53,338 nt of DNA, taken from IMG/VR virus record IMGVR_UViG_3300031885_000018, positions 1 through 53,338 of that record; one strand, given 5' to 3'. A program made the position numbers and the translations under genes. Of this stretch, positions 34,348 through 43,007 are shown piece by piece (position 1 is the first letter of the stretch; the number at the start of each line of letters is the position of its first letter). Source of the DNA: a virus. The notes beneath the pieces are model-generated. The model saw only the letters and a program-made list of their open reading frames with translations. It was not told where the DNA came from and searched no databases.

Positions 34348-34758
34348 ATGGGCTCATTGCTAACTACATCAGAACCGACATCCTTAGCTAAGTTAAGACA
34401 GGTAACCGAACATCTTGATAAGCTAGATGCTGCTGAAACGAACGCCTATAAGAGAGAAATGTATCTTATCCTAAACGCTTTAACAGATACGGTATTTGTG
34501 TCCGGTAAAGATGGGTTGATTCGTTTTGTTAATCCTTCAGTATACAGGGTGCTAGGATATTATCCAGAAGACTTGCTTGGCAAGAACATATGTAATATCT
34601 TCTTAGACTGCACAGATATAGAATCAAAGGTCAACGAGAGTATTGTCACTGTAGCTATGGATAAGTGCGGTGCCCAGGTTCCAGTTCATATTTATGTAGG
34701 CGTTATGAAGGATGGAGGGGAAAACGACTTAATAGTTTCGATTGTTCGTAAGGCTTAA
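34348..34758 (+). CDS. Stand-alone PAS domain protein
   Basis: A 136-residue protein with AGGAGA seven nt before ATG 34348 (an ATG at 34342 is too close to it). Residues 1-40 are a helix; residues 45-136 form one PAS domain: ILNALTDTVFVSGKDGLIRF, then VNPSVYRVLGYYPEDLLGKN, and a C-terminal strand VPVHIYVGVMKDG. PAS domains sense small molecules, light or redox state, or mediate dimerisation, usually inside kinases and cyclases. No effector domain is attached. It could bind or decoy host signalling proteins. Two candidate phage promoters lie before it, suggesting high or late expression. Confidence 0.78.
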   Translation: MGSLLTTSEPTSLAKLRQVTEHLDKLDAAETNAYKREMYLILNALTDTVFVSGKDGLIRFVNPSVYRVLGYYPEDLLGKNICNIFLDCTDIESKVNESIVTVAMDKCGAQVPVHIYVGVMKDGGENDLIVSIVRKA

Positions 34759-34769
34759 GGGCACTTTTA

Positions 34770-34994
34770 ATGACACCAACAAACAACCTTGAAAGTTGGG
34801 CTGACTATCGCCGCCTTGTGCTTGATTGTATTGGTGAAAATAAGTCTAGAGTTGAAGACTTAGAAGACCGTCTTGCTAAAATAGATACAGAGATAAGCCT
34901 AATCAAACTCAAAATAGGAATGGTTGCCGGGATAGCGGGCTTCATTGGAAGTCTTATCCCGGTCTTAGTCCAATTCTTTCTTTCTAAGATGTAA
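34770..34994 (+). CDS. Small membrane protein with coiled coil, holin-like
   Basis: A 74-residue protein: residues 1-48 are hydrophilic and heptad-like (SRVEDLEDRLAKIDTEISLI), and residues 50-70 form one transmembrane helix (MVAGIAGFIGSLIPVLVQFFL) with a short basic tail. This is the architecture of XhlA-like or single-span holin-associated proteins, but no endolysin lies next to it. It is the last plus-strand gene, and its stop codon directly abuts the stop of the convergent gene. A lysis role is a guess; a membrane anchor is the safe statement. Confidence 0.6.
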   Translation: MTPTNNLESWADYRRLVLDCIGENKSRVEDLEDRLAKIDTEISLIKLKIGMVAGIAGFIGSLIPVLVQFFLSKM

Positions 34995-35537
34995 CTACCA
35001 CTGATAGCTTTGACGAACAGCGGCCTCTAGTATTACTCTTAGAACCTGACCTTCGCCGAAGGTAATTTGGTGAGTTACGGCTACTGGTGGCTTTGCTCCA
35101 ACCTTCTTTGATACTCTTAGTGAGTATCCAGAGTCGCCTCTTTGTAGAAGGAACGATGTTGAGCCGCTTGCGTTCTTATGGAATAACCCGTTGAACTTTT
35201 CGCCCTTAGCTCCGCTCTGGTCTTTTTGTCCAGTTAGGACAGCTAAGATTTCACCAATATCAACTTCGCCAAGCTTAAGAGTTACGTTCTTGGTATCGTC
35301 ACCCCACCCGAAAGAAGCGTTTCCATTAGCGTCAACACCAGTCTGTTTTGCAGACACCCAGAATAGCTGGACATCTCTTATAGAGAATGACTTGCCATCC
35401 TTTTCTTTTTGTGTTGTAACTATCTTGAGTTCAAGCTTGGAAGCAGACCCATCATTGGTCTTCTTTGGCTTGTACACTCTCCACTCTTCCTTCTTCTTTA
35501 CCGCTGTAACCCCTGGCTTTGATGCTACTATACTCAT
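34995..35537 (-). CDS. Hypothetical protein at the end of the early operon, possible nucleic-acid binder
   Basis: A 180-residue basic protein, last gene of the minus-strand operon, with an ATGA overlap with the gene before it. The order of strand-like segments (SKLELKIVTTQ, DVQLFWVSAKQ, TSFLLQRGDSGYSLRVSKK, VTHQITFGEGQVLRVILEAAV) with a final amphipathic helix loosely resembles PC4/whirly-type single-stranded nucleic-acid binders. Its pairing with a candidate annealing protein would suit that. I do not recognise a specific family, so the function remains a hypothesis. Confidence 0.55.
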   Translation of the reverse strand: MSIVASKPGVTAVKKKEEWRVYKPKKTNDGSASKLELKIVTTQKEKDGKSFSIRDVQLFWVSAKQTGVDANGNASFGWGDDTKNVTLKLGEVDIGEILAVLTGQKDQSGAKGEKFNGLFHKNASGSTSFLLQRGDSGYSLRVSKKVGAKPPVAVTHQITFGEGQVLRVILEAAVRQSYQW

Positions 35538-36388
35538 TTAGTTCTCCAATCTGCTTTGTAACCAATTAACTCAATCGGAATTGCGTTCGTGTTCGCTTGG
35601 TAACCCGACAATGCTTTGACAAGGTTTCCACCGTCCGTATGGCTCAATTCCTTAAGGTTATCATAGTCTAGTACCAGATTGGTTGCAAGGTACTTGATTA
35701 GCTTTTCAACATTAACATTTAACCTTTTGGCTGTTATGTCGATAGCGCTCTTTTGGTTGTCGTTAATTGGGGCTACAAGAGTCGTAGAGAGCAAAGGTGC
35801 GTCATTGCTCTTTACTGCTCCATTAGCACCAAGTTCTTCAGCCGACACATTACGAAGTCTAAGAATCTTGCGTAGCGCCCTAGACTCAGCTCTTGTCTCA
35901 GCAAAAGCAACTGGGTATCTCTCAAAACCCTGTGGTAGATTACCAGCAAAGGCATCGGCGGCACCAGAGAATATCTTAACGATACCTTCCTTACCCTTTG
36001 TCAATACACTTACCGTAACTACAACCGTTGCCCTCTCGTTGTTTTCTGGAGTCGGAACCTGCTCAACCTTAGTCGTGCATTCGACGATTTCGCCGATAAG
36101 TTCTTCTGTAACCCTTCTAAGGGCGTCTACGGTAGGATTGCCATCATATAGCTCGTCTTGACTAAACTGGGACATGACATAATCATTCCATGAACCAGGA
36201 GCAACATATGACTCTTCTTCCTCTACGTCCTCTGGCTCGTCTTCCACTTCCTCAACTGAGTCAAGGTCGCCTATCAAATCCTTTTCAATATCAAGCTGAG
36301 CCTGAAGCTGTTCCTCTTCTAGAAGCTCAATAGATGAATCGTACCCGTGATTGTCAATAAGTTCTTTTACTAGTTCATCTTTAGTCAT
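35534..36388 (-). CDS. Candidate single-strand annealing recombinase (Rad52/Erf-like)
   Basis: A 284-residue protein. Residues 1-70 are acidic (EEVEDEPEDVEEEE). Residues about 85-185 look like the annealing core: VVVTVSVLTKGKEGIVKIFSG, ADAFAGNLPQGF, then FAETRAESRALRKILRLRNVSAEEL. The AETRAxxRALR signature is typical of Rad52/Erf-type annealing proteins, where it lies in the DNA-binding groove. The C-terminal 90 residues are helical. ATGA overlaps link it to genes on both sides. It would anneal strands during replication and recombination together with the phage SSB and the Cas4/RecB-like nuclease. Family placement is by signature only. Confidence 0.55.
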   Translation of the reverse strand: MTKDELVKELIDNHGYDSSIELLEEEQLQAQLDIEKDLIGDLDSVEEVEDEPEDVEEEESYVAPGSWNDYVMSQFSQDELYDGNPTVDALRRVTEELIGEIVECTTKVEQVPTPENNERATVVVTVSVLTKGKEGIVKIFSGAADAFAGNLPQGFERYPVAFAETRAESRALRKILRLRNVSAEELGANGAVKSNDAPLLSTTLVAPINDNQKSAIDITAKRLNVNVEKLIKYLATNLVLDYDNLKELSHTDGGNLVKALSGYQANTNAIPIELIGYKADWRTK

Positions 36389-37176
36389 AATTCAATGTAC
36401 CTTTGTCCTAATGGAATATCGTTCTTTGAAATTTTCTCAAGCGTCTCTACTAATTTAGCTACAGTGTCTCTTTTAAACTTGTCCGATAAGTACCCATCTT
36501 GTTTAATCCTGATAACATACATACCCCTGGAGAGCAATAAGCTGTTCTTGTCGTTGTCAGACTTCTTGTTTCTTTGTAGGGTCTTATTACCCCAAATCGG
36601 CAAAAAGTGCGACGGCCCATCGACCTCTATAGCTACACCCATTTTAGGAAGGAAAAGGTCGAGTTGCAAGCGTTCGTTTAGCAATAGATGTTCTTTATGG
36701 AAATCTACCCTATACCCAGCATCAATCAAAGCCTTGAGTATGTGCTTTTCTAGCTTAGAGCCTTCTTTGGCGGCGCGTCTTACTGCTTCACTGGCCTTTT
36801 TATGTAGAAGCTGTCTCTTGTCGTTGTCCATGTCGTCGTATTGCTTTTTGGACTGAGCTGAGATTCTAGCTCTTTCTTCTGGGGATATATTCTCCCAGGC
36901 TTCGCTTCTACCATCGCTTATCTTAACCTTTGTCTCAGCAGACCTTTCTTTTCCTTCTGTCGGGTGGCTTGCCTTACCAAGTTCAAGTGCCTTTTTCTGT
37001 GCCTCGCTCTTATTGCGTATTTCAACGCCAAGTGATTTAGCATCTCTTCTGAGCTTATTAGGATACGTACCATAAGCATTAGCAAGCTCTAGTATGCTTT
37101 TCCCCTCTTTGTGATGTTCAACCTTAAACATCGTGAGCCTCTGCTCTCTGCTCATATCATCATAGTTGACTGTCAT
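36385..37176 (-). CDS. Vsr-like (EDxHD) homing endonuclease with NUMOD region
   Basis: A 263-residue protein. Residues 10-55 resemble a helix-turn-helix (SILELANAYGTYPNKLRRDA); residues 68-105 resemble NUMOD3-type DNA-binding repeats (GKASHPTEGKERSAETKVKI). Residues 138-230 form a PD-(D/E)XK-related Vsr/DUF559-like nuclease: E143, D173 (LQLDLFLP) and E184-V-D186-G-P-S-H190. This E..D..ExDGxxH set matches the EDxHD homing endonucleases exemplified by phage I-Bth0305I. It is a free-standing gene in an operon, overlapping both neighbours, so it has become part of the transcription unit. Mobility is inferred. Confidence 0.68.
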   Translation of the reverse strand: MTVNYDDMSREQRLTMFKVEHHKEGKSILELANAYGTYPNKLRRDAKSLGVEIRNKSEAQKKALELGKASHPTEGKERSAETKVKISDGRSEAWENISPEERARISAQSKKQYDDMDNDKRQLLHKKASEAVRRAAKEGSKLEKHILKALIDAGYRVDFHKEHLLLNERLQLDLFLPKMGVAIEVDGPSHFLPIWGNKTLQRNKKSDNDKNSLLLSRGMYVIRIKQDGYLSDKFKRDTVAKLVETLEKISKNDIPLGQRYIEL

Positions 37177-37636
37177 ATAAAATCTTCTTTAGAACTTCTG
37201 GGTCGAAATCATTCATAATGTAGGCTGGTTTCTTCCATACTTTCTCTATAATTTCAGCATGGTATTCTGACCTAGCTACTAACTCTATTTCTGGATTCTG
37301 GTATATGTTGTTTATGGTTGTATAGTCGCCCCCGTACTGAAGCCACTCTAGGTTCCATACGTAGAAAAACTTCTTAAGGTCACCAGGACACCTTCCTAGT
37401 TTTTCGGCTGTCTTAAGGTCAGTAGCAATACAGGCACCGCTAGAGCCCCATACTTCGCGCTCCATAAGCATTCCAAAGCGAGGAGGTATTGGAAGTCTAC
37501 CCCAATGCTGGTAGTATACTATAGTGTCCATATACGGATTCTCGGCCAACAGTCTATTTACAGACTTGATGAGAGAAACAGATAGCTGTGCTATGTCTAG
37601 ATTTCTAACTAGAATGCTTGATTTTATCATTGACAT
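37160..37636 (-). CDS. Short glycosyltransferase-like (GT-B half) protein
   Basis: A 158-residue protein that resembles one Rossmann half of a GT-B glycosyltransferase: CIATDLKTAEKL, KKFFYVWNLEWLQYGG, IELVARSEYHAEIIEKVW and a final NDFDPEVL. No sugar-nucleotide site of the usual C-terminal half is present. It overlaps the upstream gene by 32 nt and may work in a complex with that protein (287 residues), itself GT-B-like. The start may be ATG 37636 or 37630. The call is moderate. Confidence 0.5.
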   Translation of the reverse strand: MSMIKSSILVRNLDIAQLSVSLIKSVNRLLAENPYMDTIVYYQHWGRLPIPPRFGMLMEREVWGSSGACIATDLKTAEKLGRCPGDLKKFFYVWNLEWLQYGGDYTTINNIYQNPEIELVARSEYHAEIIEKVWKKPAYIMNDFDPEVLKKILYDSQL

Positions 37637-38468
37637 CGAGTATGTATTCCATTTTGGCTATGGCCTTAGCTGCGGCCTCTTTGTTACCTAGTTTAATAAA
37701 CAACTCTTCAGCCCTATGAAAGTATGTGGCTGATGTATCTAAAACCTTCTTATAGGCTTTCTTAACTTCTTTGCTTCTAAGCTTTTCAACATCCAGATAC
37801 TTAAAGACCTGAGACTCATAATCTTCAAGCCCAAACGACGTAACTACATCATTCTCTTCTGAGCTTAGACAGAACACCTTATTTATGGCATAGTCTAGAT
37901 GGTGCTTTCCTGTAAAGTCAATAGCAATTTTTGTAGATGCAATAAGATTGTTTATTGTTGCTAGATTGTCTCTTCCAACATATTGAGGAATTGGAATAGG
38001 GAAATCACCCACCACTCTAATTCTATGCTTGTCGAGTGTAGTTAGAATGTTTGGAATTATACTTCCAGACGTATCGAAATCAGAAAGAAAGAATAGGTCT
38101 GACGCATGTTCTTCAAGTTTTTTACCAGAGCAATACTTAGCTAGATTAGCGGCGGGGCGACATACCATTGTTGGGTTTGCATTCTCAGTCTCTTTATCTA
38201 CGCAAACCAAAGCAGGTTTGAAGTCATCCCTAAAGTTATGACCAACTACGACGAACTTTGTTTGGCTATAGTCCTGCGCACCAATAACCGCCGTTTCATC
38301 TACTTCATAATCATGTAGAATAACAATGTCTGGCTGTATTTCTTCTAACATATCAAGCGTAGGTTTGCTTCCCTTTTCCCAGAACGTAGTCTGTTCGCCC
38401 ATAGCAAAGAAAGTAGCGCCAAAGCCCTGAAACAAATCATTTTGTGAGTGTGAAAGTATTATCTTCAT
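37605..38468 (-). CDS. GT-B-like protein, possible glycosyltransferase
   Basis: A 287-residue protein with alternating strand-helix pattern: MKIILSHSQNDLFQGFG start, QPDIVILHDYEVDE, KFVVVGHNFRDDF, DLFFLSDFD, RIRVVGDFPIP, then NNLIASTKIAIDFTGKHHLDYAINKVFCL, in the place where GT-B enzymes bind the donor. The C-terminus is helical. It has an ATGA overlap with the nucleotidyltransferase-like gene upstream, which could make the activated sugar. The acidic E-x7-E motif of GT4 is absent, so it may be a different GT-B family. Confidence 0.5.
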   Translation of the reverse strand: MKIILSHSQNDLFQGFGATFFAMGEQTTFWEKGSKPTLDMLEEIQPDIVILHDYEVDETAVIGAQDYSQTKFVVVGHNFRDDFKPALVCVDKETENANPTMVCRPAANLAKYCSGKKLEEHASDLFFLSDFDTSGSIIPNILTTLDKHRIRVVGDFPIPIPQYVGRDNLATINNLIASTKIAIDFTGKHHLDYAINKVFCLSSEENDVVTSFGLEDYESQVFKYLDVEKLRSKEVKKAYKKVLDTSATYFHRAEELFIKLGNKEAAAKAIAKMEYILDVNDKIKHSS

Positions 38469-39187
38469 AGTATCTTCTTAATGTTGAGTAAGTCCTTAGT
38501 ACAGTCTATATCCGCTACCTTCATGTTCTTGGGAGACTGGGCCTTTAACGTGCCTCGCCTATCAATAAGCTCGTTGAGTACCTCAAACCCAAATAGCTTC
38601 TCTTTCTCTCTGTTCCAGACTATGTTCTTAAAGATAGAGAGTTCTCTTCCAGTTAAGAATACCATCTGAGCCCATAGATTAGGAAGTCCATAAAGCATGT
38701 GTTCTACATTGTTTTTCTCATTAATCGTACATCCGACTCCACTCTTATCAAAGAAGTCTTCCTTATCTATAAAGACAGATGACTCTTCAAACTTAGCATT
38801 TTTAAGAGTGTCGTGATTGAAAATGAGGTCGCCATACATAAATAGAATCTTGTCAGATGTAGCGGCCCTAAGACCAATTGCCATGCTTCTTACAATATTC
38901 GTTGAGTCGAACCTTTCGTTCTCTACGCATATGATACTGGCTGGCGCATGATTCATAACGCGGTCTGCTTCACAACCACATACTAAAATAATCTCATTGT
39001 TTGGTATTGCTGAGACTATAGTATCTGATTGATACTTAATTAGATTAGTATCGTCTGCCACTTTTATTAGTGACCTTGGGCCGTGAGACTTCATCCTACT
39101 CGCCTCACCGGCTGATAGCAGTATTACGCTAATCTTGGATTTTCTTCCAGGTTTAACTGGATTTACGTTTCTAACAGCTCTATTCAT
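38465..39187 (-). CDS. Nucleotidyltransferase-like protein (sugar or choline phosphate activation)
   Basis: A 240-residue protein with the MobA/LicC-like signature LLSAGEASRMKSHGPRSL at 23-40 (Gly-rich loop, Arg, then Lys/Arg-Ser-Leu), followed by NEIILVCGC, the metal-binding MYGDLIF near 117, and a late acidic VADIDCTKDL. Enzymes of this fold make NDP-sugars or CDP-choline-type donors from NTP and a sugar or alcohol phosphate. The gene is embedded among glycosyltransferase genes and has an 8-nt ATGAATAG overlap with the upstream one. The donor specificity cannot be read from the sequence. Confidence 0.72.
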   Translation of the reverse strand: MNRAVRNVNPVKPGRKSKISVILLSAGEASRMKSHGPRSLIKVADDTNLIKYQSDTIVSAIPNNEIILVCGCEADRVMNHAPASIICVENERFDSTNIVRSMAIGLRAATSDKILFMYGDLIFNHDTLKNAKFEESSVFIDKEDFFDKSGVGCTINEKNNVEHMLYGLPNLWAQMVFLTGRELSIFKNIVWNREKEKLFGFEVLNELIDRRGTLKAQSPKNMKVADIDCTKDLLNIKKIL

Positions 39188-39797
39188 TATTAAGGATTGT
39201 CATCTCTTTGTTTATGTCAAATGCCTCTCTTTTAATCGTGAAGATAGGTTCTGGTAGATGGCAAAGCATAGTTACTCTAGCTGTCTTTCTCATTATGTCA
39301 AAGAAGCACAGCGTATCTATTCCTTCGTTAAATGGGCTCTCATTTAAAGCCGCCGCCTGCACAGCAATAGGATTGTTGACTAGCTGATTACCTGCAAAAA
39401 GATTCGGGGTAAACGAGGGTAGGTACTCATTAGACAAATATCCTTGTTCTACTCTAAAAGAGTCTGTGTAGATAACAGCATAGTTCATATCTTCTAATAG
39501 GAACTTCTCTACAACGCGCGATACCCCTTCATTGTCTGAAAACCAAGCACTATCATTAAGAAAGAAGTATATATCAGTAAGATGCTTACTTAGAGCAATA
39601 GATTCATTATAGAACCTACTTACTGTTTTTGGTACAATCAAATCATCTAATGAGCTAGGTAAAGAAATTACTTGCTTCTTTGCATAGTCTTGGTCAAACG
39701 CCGTTTTTACTATCGCTTCGTTTGCACTTGCTACCAGAATAGTTACTCTTGGCAAGAATGCAACAGCTTCTCTATCGGATATATCATTTGGTAACAT
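39180..39797 (-). CDS. GT-A-like protein lacking a clear DxD motif
   Basis: A 205-residue protein with LPRVTILVASANEAI near the front, like the first strand of GT2 enzymes, then DIYFFLNDSAWF where a DxD site would be expected, and PIAVQAAALNESPFNEGIDTLCFFDIM resembling the acceptor loop. The first 15 residues overlap the preceding gene by 55 nt, so the true start may be later (for example the TTG near FLPRVT). It could be a degenerate or partner subunit of the upstream GT-A-like protein. Confidence 0.45.
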   Translation of the reverse strand: MLPNDISDREAVAFLPRVTILVASANEAIVKTAFDQDYAKKQVISLPSSLDDLIVPKTVSRFYNESIALSKHLTDIYFFLNDSAWFSDNEGVSRVVEKFLLEDMNYAVIYTDSFRVEQGYLSNEYLPSFTPNLFAGNQLVNNPIAVQAAALNESPFNEGIDTLCFFDIMRKTARVTMLCHLPEPIFTIKREAFDINKEMTILNNE

Positions 39798-40528
39798 TCG
39801 TCGTCTCTTATTTTCTCTAGTAGTGGTTTCTCTACATTTCCAACATAGAACTTGTGTATTGATGTTGAGGCTATGTATCCATTCCCATCCTTATCAGGTT
39901 CTATAACGGCAAACTTGAACATTTCGTTGTTTATCTTGTTTCCTAGAACCTCAAATAGCCTAGGGTGTATTTCGTAGCCGGCATTGAATATACCATAATA
40001 TGGAAGCCCAACAAACTCAAGCAGGTCATCAACTGTCAAGCTTGTATCTTCTATATTATCAATACAGTTTTGGTTTCTCCATTGTATCGGAGTACCGTCT
40101 TCAAGAACACAGACTTCGTTTAATACGGATATTATATTAGGCGGCTGTAACTTGCAACGCGGAGGACGAATTACTGTTATGTGCTTTGGCGGAACCGTTT
40201 GATTAACGGCACTCTCAACAGTCTTTCTAAGGTCATCTATATTGTCGTTCGCCCATATAATAACTTGATAAAGAATCCTCATTTCCTTCTCTATGTCGCT
40301 TAGCCATTCAGAAGTCTTATGGGATTTAGCCCATTCTGGATTTCTACACCACATACAGAATATACCATCTATAACATAGAACTCTTTTTCAGTCTCATCT
40401 ATTACCTCAAGGATATTAGCGCCGACAGATGCAAGTTGCTCTAGTTTGTTTAGGGAGCAGTCTATTTGAGTATTGCCTTCGTATTTAGCGAAGATACAGT
40501 CTCTACATATTGTTCTTGGGTTTAACAT
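39743..40528 (-). CDS. GT-A-like protein with N-terminal cysteine cluster
   Basis: A 261-residue protein. The N-terminus carries C8-x2-C11-x12-C24 and C58-x2-C61 (CRDCIFAKYEGNTQIDC and FCMWC), probably binding zinc; similar Cys-rich heads occur in other phage GT-A-like proteins. Residues 80-261 are glycosyltransferase-like: YQVIIWANDNIDDLRKTVES, VNQTVPPKHITVIRPP, then a short acceptor region. There is no textbook DxD. It overlaps genes on both sides by 26 and 55 nt and so forms a set with the proteins at 39180 and 40503. The biochemical role is unproven. Confidence 0.5.
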   Translation of the reverse strand: MLNPRTICRDCIFAKYEGNTQIDCSLNKLEQLASVGANILEVIDETEKEFYVIDGIFCMWCRNPEWAKSHKTSEWLSDIEKEMRILYQVIIWANDNIDDLRKTVESAVNQTVPPKHITVIRPPRCKLQPPNIISVLNEVCVLEDGTPIQWRNQNCIDNIEDTSLTVDDLLEFVGLPYYGIFNAGYEIHPRLFEVLGNKINNEMFKFAVIEPDKDGNGYIASTSIHKFYVGNVEKPLLEKIRDDECYQMIYPIEKLLHSCQE

Positions 40529-40931
40529 TTCTCTCCGCTAGAACGTAGTAATGAAAATCTTTTAGTCTAGAGTTTACTATTGTTAGACCATTGTTTATAA
40601 GCTCTTGAACCACAAGGCCAATAGTTGAAGCTGAACGTCTACCTCCATATAATAGAGATTGAGCCTGTTGTTCGTTAATGGTTCTTACTGTAAACTCTCT
40701 AGATATTTCTTCAATGTCTATACCAGTAATAACAAGTTTACCACCATAACGAAGTCTACTTAGAATTTTTTGTAGACCGGCAGTTCTATCTACCTCATTA
40801 TCTAGGGCACTTTCACACACTATGTGTGTAGCTGTTGCAGGACCAACCTTATCTTCTAGCTCAGCCAACATGCAACAAACATCAGATACGTCACTATCAT
40901 GTTGTTCTGTAGCTTTAATAAAAACTCTCAT
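40503..40931 (-). CDS. Methyltransferase-like C-terminal half
   Basis: A 142-residue protein that matches the second half of a class I SAM-dependent methyltransferase: THIVCESALDNEV, then helix, KILSRLRYGGKLVITGIDIEEI (the strand-turn after the SAM site), and a late HYYVLAERN strand. The Gly-rich SAM loop expected in the first half is missing, so it may be inactive or use a partner. It starts two bases after the upstream stop and lies among glycosyltransferase genes, in line with sugar-chain modification. Moderate confidence. Confidence 0.5.
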   Translation of the reverse strand: MRVFIKATEQHDSDVSDVCCMLAELEDKVGPATATHIVCESALDNEVDRTAGLQKILSRLRYGGKLVITGIDIEEISREFTVRTINEQQAQSLLYGGRRSASTIGLVVQELINNGLTIVNSRLKDFHYYVLAERNVKPKNNM

Positions 40932-40933
40932 TA

Positions 40934-41905
40934 TTACCTCGTATATACCTTTGTTGATAGTTTATCTAATGCTTCGTTAAGCTTGGATGAAAATGTTTCT
41001 ATATTAAGATACTCTGAAGCAAGCCTTCCTTTTTCGGCTAACTTAGTTCTAAACGCACTATCGGCATTAAGTTTTGCAACCCCTCTTGTGAACTGGTCAA
41101 CAGACGTACATAGTATCGAGTTGTCTTTGTTTAAGATTTCGCCGAGAATAGGAAGGTTGTTACTTACAATTGCGCACCTGTTTGCCATAGCCTGTAGTAG
41201 CTGTGGTTTTATTCTTCCTTCTGTTGAGAAGTTGATGAATATACTAGCCTTCTTGATTAGGTCATCTATTTCATATTGATTCCTAATGTTCTCTGTCATA
41301 CCCTTGTTGTTTCCGATGATTCTAAGATTAGGAATAGCATTAACTAGGGCACCAACTATTTGTAGGTCAGTATCACCGTACTCACCAACCATTAGAACCA
41401 AATCCTCATCCTTCTCTGTTATTGTTGGATATTCGTGTATACCATATCCAATAACGGTAGAGTCTTCAATGTTCCAGCTTTTAGCTATAAGTTTTGAAGC
41501 AGATAGATGTAGGTCGTATGGTTGGGCTCTAGCTATTAAACCAAGCTGGTCCGGCTTAATCCTAGTTATCGAGTCAAAGTGTTCAAACATAATAAGCGGG
41601 ATGTGCATTGCGTGCGCCATCTTAATACACATATCATACTGAATAGTCCTATCATTACATAGAACAAAATCTATAGCAAGGTCGATTGGAACATTCTCCA
41701 TATCTCTTAAAACGATACATTCTCTGTTTTTAGGTGGAAGACCAATCTGCCATTCGTACCTACTATTTGCAGGAAGCACATATACATTGTTACCAGTCCT
41801 ACTAACCATATTCTCAAAGAACCCGTCAAATCCAGGCATTAGGATGTTGTATGGCTCTCCACTTTTACGGATAGCTTTTTGGATTATGTTTCTAACAGGA
41901 TTCAT
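40934..41905 (-). CDS. GT-B glycosyltransferase (GT4-like) 1
   Basis: A 323-residue GT-B protein: an N-terminal half with strand-helix units (YNILMPGFDGFFENM, IDFVLCNDRTIQYDM, LIMFEHFD), a linker LVLMVGEYGDTDLQI, and a C-terminal half with NLRIIGNNKGM and FINFSTEGRIKPQLLQAMANRCAIV, the GT4 donor-binding region in which E-G-R-I-K-P-Q-L-L-Q replaces the E-x7-E pattern. It overlaps the next upstream gene by 14 nt. The donor is unknown. Confidence 0.7.
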   Translation of the reverse strand: MNPVRNIIQKAIRKSGEPYNILMPGFDGFFENMVSRTGNNVYVLPANSRYEWQIGLPPKNRECIVLRDMENVPIDLAIDFVLCNDRTIQYDMCIKMAHAMHIPLIMFEHFDSITRIKPDQLGLIARAQPYDLHLSASKLIAKSWNIEDSTVIGYGIHEYPTITEKDEDLVLMVGEYGDTDLQIVGALVNAIPNLRIIGNNKGMTENIRNQYEIDDLIKKASIFINFSTEGRIKPQLLQAMANRCAIVSNNLPILGEILNKDNSILCTSVDQFTRGVAKLNADSAFRTKLAEKGRLASEYLNIETFSSKLNEALDKLSTKVYTR

Positions 41906-43007
41906 TGATTTGTTCCGCTATCTTGTCGTAGGAATAGTTGTAAGCATCTTGCACGCCCTGGGCCGCTTTTACTTTACGCTCGTTCTTATTCTCATAGGCT
42001 TCCCTCATAGCTTTACGTAGGGCGATAATTTCTATGTTGTTCCAAGTCTCACGGGCTTTGTTTAGGTATTCCACACGCCTCTCTAGACACAACACAGGAG
42101 ACTCTGTAGAGCTAACTAACCATCCGTTGTCGTTGTTGACAAACTCATTCATACCCGTACCATCTGTTACTATCGGTGTTTTTCCAAATCCAAGAGCATC
42201 AATAGCTGGGCGGCACCAAGCTTCTCCGCGAGACGGCATAACAAGACAGTCACATGCGGCGTGTAGACCATATAGCATATCGTCTGGCAAATAGTCTGTA
42301 ATAAGCATTTCTGGCTTATACGCTTCTATTTGATTATAGATACCAAACGACTGCTTAAGAGACATAATATCTTGCTCTATACGCTGTCTAGAGTTATTAG
42401 CATCAAGACCTTGAATACCAGTTTTCAACACTAGGTTTACTGGTTCTTGTCTACCAAACTCAAGATGGAACGCTAGCAATAGCGCCGGTATATTCTTTCT
42501 CTCTATCCACTCTCCAATAAAGTAGAAGTTAAACGTCTTACCTTCGGTTGGAAGTTTAAACTTCGGATAGGTTTTTTCAAACTTACTAACATCAATAGGC
42601 ATATTAACCTTTTTGATTGGCTTAGTAACTAAGCTAGTTTTAAGGTGTTGTCTTTCTGCTTCTGATGTTACCCAAATCTCATCCATAAGATTACAGTGTC
42701 TAGGCCACGGAGTGTACTCTAGATGGTTTGTCTCAGAGAAGAAGGAGCCTACGTTTTTATTGAACTTACCATTGTAGTCAAACAGTACCGGAAATGTATG
42801 CTGAATAACAACGTCATAGTCTGGAAACGAATTTTCTTCCAGCTTCTTTACTTCTTCTGGTATAGTTCTAGTTATGTTGCTGCTTGTCATATATAGTGGA
42901 CGCGCGGCTACTTCGTGAACACTCTTAGATAGAGCCATAGCTAAATCTCTAGAGGCCAGACCCCAACCGTCATTTTGTCTATATGGTCCTACGTAGAGTA
43001 TTTTCAT
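41892..43007 (-). CDS. GT-B glycosyltransferase (GT4-like) 2
   Basis: A 371-residue GT4-type enzyme: MKILYVGPYRQNDGWGLASR start, FNFYFIGEWIERKNIPALL at the hinge, and LVMPSRGEAWCRPAIDALGFGKTPIV in the donor half. In the usual E-x7-E motif the second acid is Asp (E262, D270). Length and domain layout are normal for the family. There is an ATGA overlap with the following larger GT4. It probably transfers a sugar from a nucleotide donor to a phage or host acceptor. Confidence 0.82.
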   Translation of the reverse strand: MKILYVGPYRQNDGWGLASRDLAMALSKSVHEVAARPLYMTSSNITRTIPEEVKKLEENSFPDYDVVIQHTFPVLFDYNGKFNKNVGSFFSETNHLEYTPWPRHCNLMDEIWVTSEAERQHLKTSLVTKPIKKVNMPIDVSKFEKTYPKFKLPTEGKTFNFYFIGEWIERKNIPALLLAFHLEFGRQEPVNLVLKTGIQGLDANNSRQRIEQDIMSLKQSFGIYNQIEAYKPEMLITDYLPDDMLYGLHAACDCLVMPSRGEAWCRPAIDALGFGKTPIVTDGTGMNEFVNNDNGWLVSSTESPVLCLERRVEYLNKARETWNNIEIIALRKAMREAYENKNERKVKAAQGVQDAYNYSYDKIAEQINESC

